From contig NZ_AZQN01000002.1 of assembly GCF_000566685.1 (NCBI RefSeq), forward strand, positions 682,001-746,000: a stretch of 64,000 nucleotides of DNA, written 5' to 3'. Positions within the stretch are counted from its first letter, which is position 1; each line of letters starts with the position of its first letter. The position numbers and the translations under genes are program-made. Positions 16,431 to 24,434 of the stretch are shown here, piece by piece. The stretch comes from Dyadobacter tibetensis Y620-1. GTDB lineage: Bacteria; Bacteroidota; Bacteroidia; Cytophagales; Spirosomataceae. A model generated the notes under the pieces. It was not told where the DNA came from. It did no database searches and saw only the letters and a list, made by a program, of their open reading frames with translations.

Positions 16431-17375
16431 TCAGATATACTCGCGATTTACAATTTCTTCCTTAACTATAAACAAGGGACGCTGTTTGGACTGGAAGAAA
16501 ATCCTTAAGACATATTCTCCTATGATGCCCAAAGCCAATAATTGCACCCCACTAAAGAGTATGATAACGAATAAAAGGGCGGTAAATCCTTCGATTACCT
16601 GAGTAAAAAATAGTTTCTTGGCTACTACAACCAGGAAATAGATGAGGGAAATAGTAATGGCTACGGCACCGGTCCGGCTCATAAACTTTATAGGAAACTC
16701 GCTGAAATTAAATATTCCATTATAGGCAAGGCCAAATAATTGTTTAAAACTATATTTCGACTCTCCAGCTGCTCGTGCATCCCTTTCATATTCAAATCCG
16801 GTCTGATTAAATCCGATCCAGGAACGCATTCCTCGCAAATACCTACTCTCCTCTGGCATTTTGTTGAGCACATCTACAACCCGTCGGCTAATCAGGGCGA
16901 AATCTCCGCTATCCAAAGGGATGTCAACATAGGAAATAGAGCGCAGAATTCTGTAGAACCAGTGGTAGCCCATGCGTTTTACGAAGCCTTCTTTCCGTTT
17001 TTTACGAACAGCATAGACTACATCATTACCCTCCAGAAGAAGCTTATAAAATTCGGGTAACAGCTCGGGGGGATCCTGAAGATCTCCATCAATCACGAAA
17101 AGGGCCTCGGTCCCTCTAGCGGCCGAAATTCCTGCTGTAAGGGCGAGTTGGTGACCATGATTGCGAGATAATAACACGCCGTGATAACGGTCATCGGTAA
17201 GGGCCAACTGACGAATCCGGCTTGCGGTATCGTCCTTGCTCCCGTCGTCGACCAGCACTACTTCTATGGCCAGAGGGCTCGTATCCATGAGCGCATTGAG
17301 CCTTTGCACCAGCATCGGAAAAGTTTCTGATTCGTTATATAGTGGTGCGACAATCGATATCTGAGGTAATTTCAA
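16431..17375 (-). CDS. GT2 glycosyltransferase, GtrB/DPM1-like (copy 2)
   Basis: This is a 314-residue inner-membrane glycosyltransferase of the polyprenyl-phosphate type. The GT-A domain shows APLYNESETFP, VDDGSKDDT, SRNHGHQLA and the metal-binding D96-G-D98-L-Q-D. The AAGESKYSFKQL element is typical of GtrB/ArnC relatives. Two C-terminal membrane helices (about 232-255 and 265-295) anchor it. Such enzymes load a sugar from UDP or GDP onto undecaprenyl phosphate for transfer on the outer face. It pairs with the GT-C-like gene just upstream, which would use that donor. Confidence 0.9.
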   Translation of the reverse strand: MKLPQISIVAPLYNESETFPMLVQRLNALMDTSPLAIEVVLVDDGSKDDTASRIRQLALTDDRYHGVLLSRNHGHQLALTAGISAARGTEALFVIDGDLQDPPELLPEFYKLLLEGNDVVYAVRKKRKEGFVKRMGYHWFYRILRSISYVDIPLDSGDFALISRRVVDVLNKMPEESRYLRGMRSWIGFNQTGFEYERDARAAGESKYSFKQLFGLAYNGIFNFSEFPIKFMSRTGAVAITISLIYFLVVVAKKLFFTQVIEGFTALLFVIILFSGVQLLALGIIGEYVLRIFFQSKQRPLFIVKEEIVNREYI

Positions 17376-17431
17376 TCTTATAGCTTTATGTATATCGGGT
17401 AAAAATACAGTTTTCCGTTCATTAACGAAAC

Positions 17432-19120
17432 TTAGTTTCTATTCGGGATGATGATCCTCCTTAAGATCCCTCCCTCCGCGTGGGTACCTTCCAGGTCCAG
17501 ATACCCTACCTCGTATTCTCCTGGCAACATATTTTCCAATGGAATCGTCAGGAATAGTCCTCGGTCATAGATTCTTAAAGGATTGCGACCCTGATACAGA
17601 TTCTGATTCATTTTAAATAAGAAGGTCTTATCCTTATTTCTAAGGAAAACATATTGACCATGATCTTTTGCAAGATCATAGACCTGATTAGATTCTGTCA
17701 GCAACAACTCAGCAGGGCGTTCGACTAGCTTTATGTCGATAGAAGCCGGTAAGGGCTGCACTATGGTAGCTGCGGCATTCGCCACACGATCTGTTGCACT
17801 CGGATAGGAATAGATTTGTTGCGCTACCATCTGTTTCATCAGGGTATCCACGTAGGCGGCTCCTTCGGAATAAGGTACGTGTCCTAGCCCAAAACCATTA
17901 TGCTTCTGGTTCCAACCATTCACAGTAAGATATTTACTCCGCTCGCTTATTTCGGGAAGGTAACTATAATATGAGAGCGCCCAAATGAAAATACTTAGTA
18001 CAAAACTCAAAATCATTCCACGTTTTCTCCAGACCAGGGTAGCAGGCCCAGATAGTAAGGAGAGGTACGCCACCATTAAGAATAAGGCCGGATAGATCTT
18101 ATAATTGCTTACTACCATCACAAAAAATCCGAAACGCGGTCTTAACAGACCAATGACCAATGCGTTGGCCAATAAAAATACCATAATACCTAGCAGAAAA
18201 CTGGTAAGGGGTAATCCTGGTAATTGGTTGGAATTTTTGGATTTAAAGTTCTGCTCGAACCAACGCCGCAAGATGGCCCATCCCCAGCGACTGATCCATA
18301 TCATAATCAGGAAACCCATTAGGATTGGTAGGGCCGTACGGATTTGTATGATCTGATTTGGGAATAAATCGAACAGCCCTCCTAAAAAGGCAAAGAAGCC
18401 CAAAATAGATAGGTGTGGGTATTCTTTGAGATAAATCAGGCTCGCTTCATTTCCCATTGTGCTGAGCCCGTAAAAATACAAGTAGATGGATATACCTGCA
18501 GCCAATAACCACACTACCAATTTCTTATAATCGGAATGTAAGAAAAGAACTGCACCACCTGCTACCCATACGAATATTCCGTTACTCATAGCATAATTGG
18601 CGCAGATAGCAGCCAATATTGCTCCCACTAACCTATCTTTTGATAATAAATACATCGATAAGCAAAGGAAAAAGACTACCGGCTGGTGCTGGAGGCTACA
18701 AATAGCCCAAAGGTAAACCAGGTGATGTTCCAGCTGAAAAAGGAGTAATATTACCGGCAAGAAATACCACCATTTTAACTGTAAATTCTTAAAAGAAAGC
18801 CAGAAAAGATAACAGGTCCCCAGTGTAAACGCAGCTCCAGCAAAATGAAGAAAGGTAAAACTTAGCTCACCAGTCAGTCCGTAATAGAGCAATACCATTA
18901 GTTTGCCTATCACCATGCGGTGTTCATTATTGGGCTGAAGCAATAAGCCGAGTCGCTCACTCCAGTTCTTCTGTTCTATCCAGTGCCTCAAAAAATCGGG
19001 GAATGGGTCAAAATCGTCGTACCAAGGTACGTCTACAGAATAATAGCCAATGACCCATAGCCAAGCCAAAATGGGAAGCAAGGCCGGAAGGCCGGAAATA
19101 TTTTTATTTTTGGTCAACAC
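17432..19120 (-). CDS. Polytopic membrane protein, GT-C glycosyltransferase-like
   Basis: This 562-residue protein has about ten hydrophobic segments and a soluble C-terminal region of some 130 residues. The first periplasmic loop after the first helix carries VPWYDDFDPFPDF; an acidic pair at that place is the hallmark of GT-C enzymes that use polyprenyl-linked sugar donors. No family could be named with certainty. The C-terminal part (LEDMLPGEYEVGYLD-like beta-rich sequence, about 500-562) may bind glycan. It starts 2 bases after the preceding gene, so the two are translationally linked. The role as the transferase partner of a GtrB-like enzyme is inferred. Confidence 0.6.
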   Translation of the reverse strand: MLTKNKNISGLPALLPILAWLWVIGYYSVDVPWYDDFDPFPDFLRHWIEQKNWSERLGLLLQPNNEHRMVIGKLMVLLYYGLTGELSFTFLHFAGAAFTLGTCYLFWLSFKNLQLKWWYFLPVILLLFQLEHHLVYLWAICSLQHQPVVFFLCLSMYLLSKDRLVGAILAAICANYAMSNGIFVWVAGGAVLFLHSDYKKLVVWLLAAGISIYLYFYGLSTMGNEASLIYLKEYPHLSILGFFAFLGGLFDLFPNQIIQIRTALPILMGFLIMIWISRWGWAILRRWFEQNFKSKNSNQLPGLPLTSFLLGIMVFLLANALVIGLLRPRFGFFVMVVSNYKIYPALFLMVAYLSLLSGPATLVWRKRGMILSFVLSIFIWALSYYSYLPEISERSKYLTVNGWNQKHNGFGLGHVPYSEGAAYVDTLMKQMVAQQIYSYPSATDRVANAAATIVQPLPASIDIKLVERPAELLLTESNQVYDLAKDHGQYVFLRNKDKTFLFKMNQNLYQGRNPLRIYDRGLFLTIPLENMLPGEYEVGYLDLEGTHAEGGILRRIIIPNRN

Positions 19121-19122
19121 AT

Positions 19123-20535
19123 TTATTCAATCACGTAAATAGCTTTTTTTCCAAAATACCCAGCCATACATTTGTTCCACCAATGGTCACTTTCTGGCTT
19201 AATATCTTCAACAAACAGCGTTTGTGGACGTACACTAAGAGCTGGCAGGTATAATACCGATTCTTTTGATTCGGTCAGTAGCGCGTAACGCTCATTATTT
19301 TCACGGTCAAAAGCAGCGGCTCGTCCTTTCAGTATATCCGTATATATAATTTTCACATTATTACTTCTGTAAAAAGATAGCCCTACCATAACCAATAAGA
19401 TACCGTATAAGATTGCATAACGGGTCTCAGTAAACTCATACATTGCACCAGAGCGCACTTTATACTGATGAAACATGACCCCTGCCACATAAAACCAGCC
19501 AATAATAAAGAAGAAGTAAACACAGTTGATTACCCTGGGGGTGGGCTCGATGCCTACCCCATAGTAGGATGGGAAAAGTTGCGCCGTAACTACCCCTATG
19601 TACACCAGGAGTGCTATCCAGATGGGCATATCGAAATAATTCCGAGCCCCTACCGAAAGCTTTGCAAGTATATACCACCATATTAAAGTGAAAAATAATA
19701 ATGGTGATTTAAAGATCCAGTCGAAGGCCAAACTGGCGAATTTCTCGAAACTGGATACTAATGAAAATACCAGGTCACCACCCAGGGGGTTTCCACCCAT
19801 ACGAGCCTGATTTCCTGGAGAAGTAAAGAAGAAATAGCAGGAAATAGCAGCTATTGTTAGCATCCCTACCATAAAACCATCCACCTTCCGAGTATAAATG
19901 AGCTTGTACAACCACCAGCTCGCGATGAGTAAGACCATAACCAGGAGGTTGGTCTCGCTACTACCGATTACGGCAAATACCAAAAATCCCGCTATTGCTG
20001 CTAACATCCGGCGGGGGCCCACGGAGTCTTGTCGGTACCACCGTAAGGCCAACACGATCCAGACCAGGGTCATGACGTTAGGAATAGTATAAGTTACAAA
20101 AGCTGCCATCCAGTAATAGGCCTCCACAATAGAGGCCATTTTAAGGATATACAAGAAAAATACTACACCCGCGAATCCCAGATGAGCCAAACGTGACAAG
20201 GTGGGCGTAAGGTGCCGCACCAGGACATATAATGAGGCAATTACAGAAAGAATCAGAAGGGCAGACAGTATACGAAAACCTGTCACCGAATGGAAGAGCA
20301 GGGGATTGCTATGATTGAGGAAGATCCCAAAATAGCGCCCTGTCCAGCCGGAATAGTAAAAATTCATAGCCTCTAACCAGCCATACTTAAAAACCGTATC
20401 AATATAACAATAGTCATCGGCCGGTGAGGGGTGATTATAACGTGCCAATATCAGCAGGGGGATCAGAACGATCAGCATTAATGCAACATTAATCCAATTC
20501 CCTACTATTCTGTATTTTTTATATAATTTATTCAT
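19123..20535 (-). CDS. Polytopic membrane protein, DUF6056-like, possible GT-C enzyme
   Basis: This is a 470-residue membrane protein with about ten helices. After the first helix the loop reads HPSPADDYCYID, an acidic pair in the GT-C position, and YYSGWTGRYFG follows, a pattern seen in DUF6056-type proteins often found beside GtrB. It overlaps the upstream GT2 gene by 8 bases, which argues for coupled translation of donor-making and donor-using partners. A direct role in adding a side-chain sugar to a surface glycan is inferred. The family assignment is from memory of its pattern and is less sure than the topology. Confidence 0.6.
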   Translation of the reverse strand: MNKLYKKYRIVGNWINVALMLIVLIPLLILARYNHPSPADDYCYIDTVFKYGWLEAMNFYYSGWTGRYFGIFLNHSNPLLFHSVTGFRILSALLILSVIASLYVLVRHLTPTLSRLAHLGFAGVVFFLYILKMASIVEAYYWMAAFVTYTIPNVMTLVWIVLALRWYRQDSVGPRRMLAAIAGFLVFAVIGSSETNLLVMVLLIASWWLYKLIYTRKVDGFMVGMLTIAAISCYFFFTSPGNQARMGGNPLGGDLVFSLVSSFEKFASLAFDWIFKSPLLFFTLIWWYILAKLSVGARNYFDMPIWIALLVYIGVVTAQLFPSYYGVGIEPTPRVINCVYFFFIIGWFYVAGVMFHQYKVRSGAMYEFTETRYAILYGILLVMVGLSFYRSNNVKIIYTDILKGRAAAFDRENNERYALLTESKESVLYLPALSVRPQTLFVEDIKPESDHWWNKCMAGYFGKKAIYVIE

Positions 20536-21478
20536 TCACAATTTTATCAATGATGTATCGAGGGCGACCTTTTACTTCCTCATAAATTTTACCGATATAT
20601 TCCCCAATCAGACCTATAGCGACCATATTAGAGCCACTAAAAAAAGCAAGTGGCAGCATGGTGGAAGTCCAGCCGGGTACTGTATAACCCGCCAAATAAG
20701 AAATTAGTATATATGTAAGGATGCTGGTAGCAATTATAAAGTTAAAAACGCCAAAATATAAAACCATGCGCATGGGAAAGGTAGAAAAGGAAGTAATTCC
20801 ATTCCAGGCGAAGAGTAGCATTTTACTCAGGGGGTATTTGGTCTCACCTGCCTGCCTTTCCAGACGGGAATAGAAGACCTTCTCACTTTTGAAACCAATG
20901 AGAGGGACTACGCCCCGTAAAAATAGATTTATCTCCCGAAAATTACCTAGCTCCTGCAAAACGCGGCGGTCCATGAGTCTGAAGTCGGCGTGGTTAAAAA
21001 CCACGGGTACACCCATTTTTTGCATAACCTTGTAAAACCCCTCAGCAGTCGTTCTTTTGAACCAACTATCTGTGCCTCGATCTGAGCGGACACCATAAAC
21101 GATCCGAGCACCTTCTTTGTATTTTTCGATCATTCCTGTGATGGCCTGAACATCGTCCTGTAAATCGGCATCAATGGTAACAAAACAATCAAAAGATTCT
21201 ACCTGACTCTCCAGCCCGGCCATAATAGCACTCTGATGGCCAAAGTTTCTGGAAAGCTTCACCCCGATCACCTGTTCATCCTGTTTCGACAGTTTTTCTA
21301 TGATCTCCCAGGTCTGATCGCGACTGCCATCGTTGACGAAACAAAATTTGCTTTCCGGAGCGATCATGCCGGCCTCCTTAATAGCCCTGTAATAATTGCA
21401 CAAAGTAGAATAAGTCAATTCCAGGATCGCTTCCTCATTATAGCAGGGTATTACTAAGAGCAGTCGTGGTGCAGGCAT
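20528..21478 (-). CDS. GT2 glycosyltransferase, GtrB/DPM1-like (copy 1)
   Basis: This is a 316-residue polyprenyl-phosphate glycosyltransferase. Motifs are VIPCYNEE, VNDGSRDQT, SRNFGHQSA and D103-A-D105-L-Q-D, then ADFRLMDRRV and QAGETKYPLSKM. Two C-terminal membrane helices (about 230-252 and 268-293) follow. It would make undecaprenyl-phosphate-sugar on the cytoplasmic face. It opens the five-gene operon and overlaps the next gene. It is clearly paralogous to the second GT2 gene of the operon but diverged well beyond a recent duplication, so the two probably load different sugars. Confidence 0.9.
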   Translation of the reverse strand: MPAPRLLLVIPCYNEEAILELTYSTLCNYYRAIKEAGMIAPESKFCFVNDGSRDQTWEIIEKLSKQDEQVIGVKLSRNFGHQSAIMAGLESQVESFDCFVTIDADLQDDVQAITGMIEKYKEGARIVYGVRSDRGTDSWFKRTTAEGFYKVMQKMGVPVVFNHADFRLMDRRVLQELGNFREINLFLRGVVPLIGFKSEKVFYSRLERQAGETKYPLSKMLLFAWNGITSFSTFPMRMVLYFGVFNFIIATSILTYILISYLAGYTVPGWTSTMLPLAFFSGSNMVAIGLIGEYIGKIYEEVKGRPRYIIDKIVNE

Positions 21479-21502
21479 CGTGTGTTAGATTGTTTTGTTG
21501 CG

Positions 21503-21510
21503 CAAAAATA
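21503..21510 (-). promoter_or_regulatory. Candidate -7 element of the glycosyltransferase operon
   Basis: On the minus strand this reads TATTTTTG, matching TAnnTTTG, 24 bases before the start codon of the first GT2 gene. No clear -33 is seen. Confidence 0.4.
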
Positions 21511-21599
21511 GAAGATATGTCCGATCCATTTAAGTATTATGCTGATTGAATTATAAATACGCATTGGACACATAATGACATACTCTGACTATCAGACGT

Positions 21600-22529
21600 T
21601 TAAGACCCAAGTTCCTTGTCAGATTGTAACTTCGATCTACGTCTCTGAATGCGATTGAATACCGGATAAAGAATTACGGCCAGTAGAATGACTCCTGTCC
21701 CCAAGTAAAACCCTGCCGTCATTTTTTCCTTCTCTCCAAAAAAAAGGAAGGCAAGCGTAATGCCATATACAGGCTCCAAGTTGATTGTAAGGTTGACCAG
21801 ATAGGCCGAGAACTGTTTCATCAGTTGAGTCATCATAGTAGACGCGTAAACGGTGCAGATCAAAGCAAGAAACAGTATCCATATCCAATCACCTGACTGG
21901 GGAAACAGGCTTGGATTAACCGTCCAGTGATATTGAAACGCCAGTAGGGCAAATACCAAAGAAAACAGGGTAGCTCCTAGCATTTCGTAGAAGGTAATGA
22001 ATATGGCCGACTGGCTTTGAACCATTTTGCTGTTGGCAACTGTAAATAAGGCCGCCAGGAAGGCCGAGGTTAAGGCCAGTGCCAATCCGAGGGCATGATC
22101 AAATTCGAATCGAAATACCAGATACAAACCTGAAAAGGCCAAAACTCCCAGCCCTACCTCGAGGATTTTAACAGGCCTGCGATAGACCAGGGGCTCCAGC
22201 AAACTTGTCCAAAGGGAAGCCGTAGCCATACCTGCCAAACAAACAGAGGCAGTAGAAACGCGCGCAGAGGCAAAAAAAAGGATCCAGTGAGCGGACAATA
22301 CCCCGCCAACCAGCAACATCCGGACGGCTTGTCGCAGACTTACAGAGCGCAGGTCCTTTTTCCTTACCCATATTATCACTCCCAGCCCCAGAGCAGCTAT
22401 GGCCGTACGATAAAGCACGAGCACAACGGGTGAAATGGACACCATAAGGCCCACAATTGCTGTAAATCCCCAAATTAGCACCAATAAATGCAGATGAAGA
22501 TAGGATTTGATATTCCCGGAATCGAGCAT
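21600..22529 (-). CDS. DMT-superfamily (EamA) transporter
   Basis: This 309-residue transporter has ten predicted helices in two EamA repeats, with the second repeat starting near LALALTSAFLAALF. A basic C-terminal tail (RIQRRRSK) lies on the cytoplasmic side. EamA proteins export amino acids, purines or other small metabolites; the substrate is not evident. It starts 5 bases after the LptG-like gene ends, so it belongs to the DtxR-LptG-EamA transcript. Confidence 0.88.
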   Translation of the reverse strand: MLDSGNIKSYLHLHLLVLIWGFTAIVGLMVSISPVVLVLYRTAIAALGLGVIIWVRKKDLRSVSLRQAVRMLLVGGVLSAHWILFFASARVSTASVCLAGMATASLWTSLLEPLVYRRPVKILEVGLGVLAFSGLYLVFRFEFDHALGLALALTSAFLAALFTVANSKMVQSQSAIFITFYEMLGATLFSLVFALLAFQYHWTVNPSLFPQSGDWIWILFLALICTVYASTMMTQLMKQFSAYLVNLTINLEPVYGITLAFLFFGEKEKMTAGFYLGTGVILLAVILYPVFNRIQRRRSKLQSDKELGS

Positions 22530-22534
22530 GAAAA

Positions 22535-23611
22535 CTAACGCGGTAAGGTTTTATAGAGGATCATCCCCACGAAGGTAAAGACAATATTGGGCAGCCAAAC
22601 CGCAAGAAGCGTGTTGATAGTACCTGCTTCGGCTACTCCTTTTGACAACAAAAAGAAGAGGATGTATATAAAAGCCAACATAAAGCCGAGGGCAATTTGC
22701 CAACCTACCCCCCTCCTGCTTTTTCGAGCCGAAACGATCACCCCTATGGCAGTTAAAATGAATATGGCAAACGGCTGGGTGAAACGAGTATACTTCTCGA
22801 TCAGGTACACTTCCAGGCCGTCAGCCCCACGACTTTTAAGCAAGTCTATATAAGCATTAAGCTCTGGTAAGGTGAAGGTTTCAAATAGATTATAATCACT
22901 CTCGAAGTCTTTAGGCGAGAGATTAATGGTAGTGTCCTGATCGGCCATATAACTTATGGACTCGTTCAGGCTATCTAGTGTACGTACCTGAATGTTTTGA
23001 AGCAACCACTTACCTTTATCTTCTTGCCAAACAATTTTATCCGCCGCAAGTTTTTGTTTGAGCTCAGTGCCCTCCACGGTTTCCATTGTAAACTTATTGC
23101 CCGTCTTGGTAGCATTATTATAACTTTCCAGATAGGCATATACATTTGGGGCGATTGTAATGTGCACATTGCGCCCGCTAAAGTAAAACTCGCTTTTTAC
23201 GTAGGATTTCTCAAACTGGTTACGGACTTTGTTAGCTAATGGTAGTATCCAACCCACCTGTATAAATGTGATTATACCCAGTACGGTGGCCCCGATCATA
23301 TAAGGCAGCAAAATTCGCATAAAACTTATCCCACTACTTAGCATGGCCACAATTTCGGTGCGCGCAGCAATGCGGGAGGTAAAAAATACCGTAGCAATAA
23401 ACACCATTAAAGGACTGATATAATTGATCCAGTAAGGGATCAAATTCATATAATAGTCGAATATTATGGCGTTCAACGGAGCCTTTTTCTCTAAGAAATC
23501 ATCAACCTTTTCGGTGTAATCAATCATACAAATGATTAATACAATGACGAAGGCAACGAAAATGTAGGTAATAAGGAAATTTTTGATCAGGTAACGATCC
23601 AGTATTTTCAT
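22535..23611 (-). CDS. LptF/LptG-type lipopolysaccharide transport permease
   Basis: This is a 358-residue YjgP/YjgQ-family protein. It has three N-terminal helices (MKILDRYLIKNFLITY, then SPLMVFIATVFFTSRIAARTE and the next helix), a large periplasmic beta-jellyroll (about 130-250) and three C-terminal helices. This is the LptF/LptG layout that couples the LptB ATPase to the periplasmic LPS bridge. RIAARTEIVAMLSSGISF is the coupling-helix region. Length fits the family. It sits 13 bases downstream of a metal-dependent repressor gene, an unusual placement. Confidence 0.88.
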   Translation of the reverse strand: MKILDRYLIKNFLITYIFVAFVIVLIICMIDYTEKVDDFLEKKAPLNAIIFDYYMNLIPYWINYISPLMVFIATVFFTSRIAARTEIVAMLSSGISFMRILLPYMIGATVLGIITFIQVGWILPLANKVRNQFEKSYVKSEFYFSGRNVHITIAPNVYAYLESYNNATKTGNKFTMETVEGTELKQKLAADKIVWQEDKGKWLLQNIQVRTLDSLNESISYMADQDTTINLSPKDFESDYNLFETFTLPELNAYIDLLKSRGADGLEVYLIEKYTRFTQPFAIFILTAIGVIVSARKSRRGVGWQIALGFMLAFIYILFFLLSKGVAEAGTINTLLAVWLPNIVFTFVGMILYKTLPR

Positions 23612-23624
23612 GGTTGGCTAAGTC

Positions 23625-24290
23625 TTAGCGGCGTTGAACGAGTAAATTCTTGGAAACCTCCAGACTTATAAAAATCGTCCGATCCCCATTCACTATAATG
23701 GAGGCGGATTTATCATATTCATTAATATCTTTTACCTCCAAAACTGCACCCAAGGTAATACCCGATCGGTCCAAATGTTGGAGAAAGGACGCTGCGTGAT
23801 CCAATACCCCCATCATCAGAACTTTCTCTCCTATCTGTATATCGGTTAACAAGCGGTAGTCGGGGTCCAGTAAATTCCCTTTCGCATCGGGAATGGGATC
23901 GCCATGCGGATCGAATCGCGGATGGCCCAAATAGGCATCTAATTTCTCCACCAGTATGTCAGAAGGGATGTGTTCCAGTTCTTCGGCGATATCATGGACT
24001 TCATCCCAGCCGAATCCTAACTTCTCTACCAGAAATACCTCCCATAATCGATGTTTACGTATCACACTTAGTGCAACCTTCTCTCCTGAAGTAGTCAGGG
24101 TAACACCTTGATACTTCTTATAATTAATCAGTCCCTTATCGGCTAGCTTCTTAAGCATATCGGTGACCGATGCCGCTCTAGTAGCGGTGCTCTCAGCCAA
24201 GGCATTGGTACTCACATCGAGGCCATCCCGGCCCGATAGTGCATGTATCGTTTTTAAGTAATTTTCTTCTGTGAAAGAATTTTGCATCAT
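23625..24290 (-). CDS. DtxR/MntR-family metal-dependent transcriptional regulator
   Basis: This is a 221-residue iron- or manganese-dependent repressor. A winged helix-turn-helix lies at about 1-75 (YLKTIHAL, then ATRAASVTDMLKKLADKGLI). A dimerisation and metal-binding domain follows, with H80 and the E-V-H-D...E-L-E-H cluster near 97-107. A C-terminal SH3/FeoA-like domain completes it (about 150-221, LTDIQIGEKVLMMGV). The divergently transcribed mntH and a perfect palindrome between the genes indicate that it represses manganese uptake when metal is plentiful. Start may be Met1 or Met2. Genes for an LptG-like permease and an EamA exporter follow closely. Confidence 0.92.
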   Translation of the reverse strand: MMQNSFTEENYLKTIHALSGRDGLDVSTNALAESTATRAASVTDMLKKLADKGLINYKKYQGVTLTTSGEKVALSVIRKHRLWEVFLVEKLGFGWDEVHDIAEELEHIPSDILVEKLDAYLGHPRFDPHGDPIPDAKGNLLDPDYRLLTDIQIGEKVLMMGVLDHAASFLQHLDRSGITLGAVLEVKDINEYDKSASIIVNGDRTIFISLEVSKNLLVQRR

Positions 24291-24323
24291 ATTCTTAACC
24301 GTACTCTAAAAAGCGGCAATACG

Positions 24324-24331
24324 CAAAAGTA
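24324..24331 (-). promoter_or_regulatory. Candidate -7 element of the DtxR-type regulator
   Basis: On the minus strand this is TACTTTTG, matching TAnnTTTG, 33 bases upstream of the regulator start. Confidence 0.45.
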
Positions 24332-24337
24332 CTATTT

Positions 24338-24350
24338 ACTATTTAGAATT
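24338..24350. promoter_or_regulatory. Half-site shared with the siderophore-receptor operator
   Basis: ACTATTTAGAATT occurs here and identically at 10384-10396 within the Fur-like palindrome. Here there is no matching inverted half. It lies 8 bases from the DtxR-type box. Confidence 0.4.
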
Positions 24351-24357
24351 AAAAAAA

Positions 24358-24373
24358 TTTAGGTTTGCCTAAA
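24358..24373. promoter_or_regulatory. DtxR/MntR-type operator
   Basis: TTTAGGTTTGCCTAAA is a perfect 6-base inverted repeat around a 4-base centre, of the form bound by DtxR-family repressors. It covers the region where the -33 of the mntH promoter is expected and lies just upstream of the regulator's own promoter, so one site could control both directions. Confidence 0.8.
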
Positions 24374-24393
24374 AATATATTTAAACAATTATA

Positions 24394-24401
24394 TATCTTT
24401 G
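24394..24401 (+). promoter_or_regulatory. Candidate -7 element of mntH
   Basis: TATCTTTG matches the consensus TAnnTTTG, 20 bases downstream of the DtxR-type operator. It predicts a leader of about 27 bases before the TTG start. Confidence 0.6.
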
Positions 24402-24434
24402 TTTTCGATAAGCCAAGTAGTCCTCTAGCTGGTT

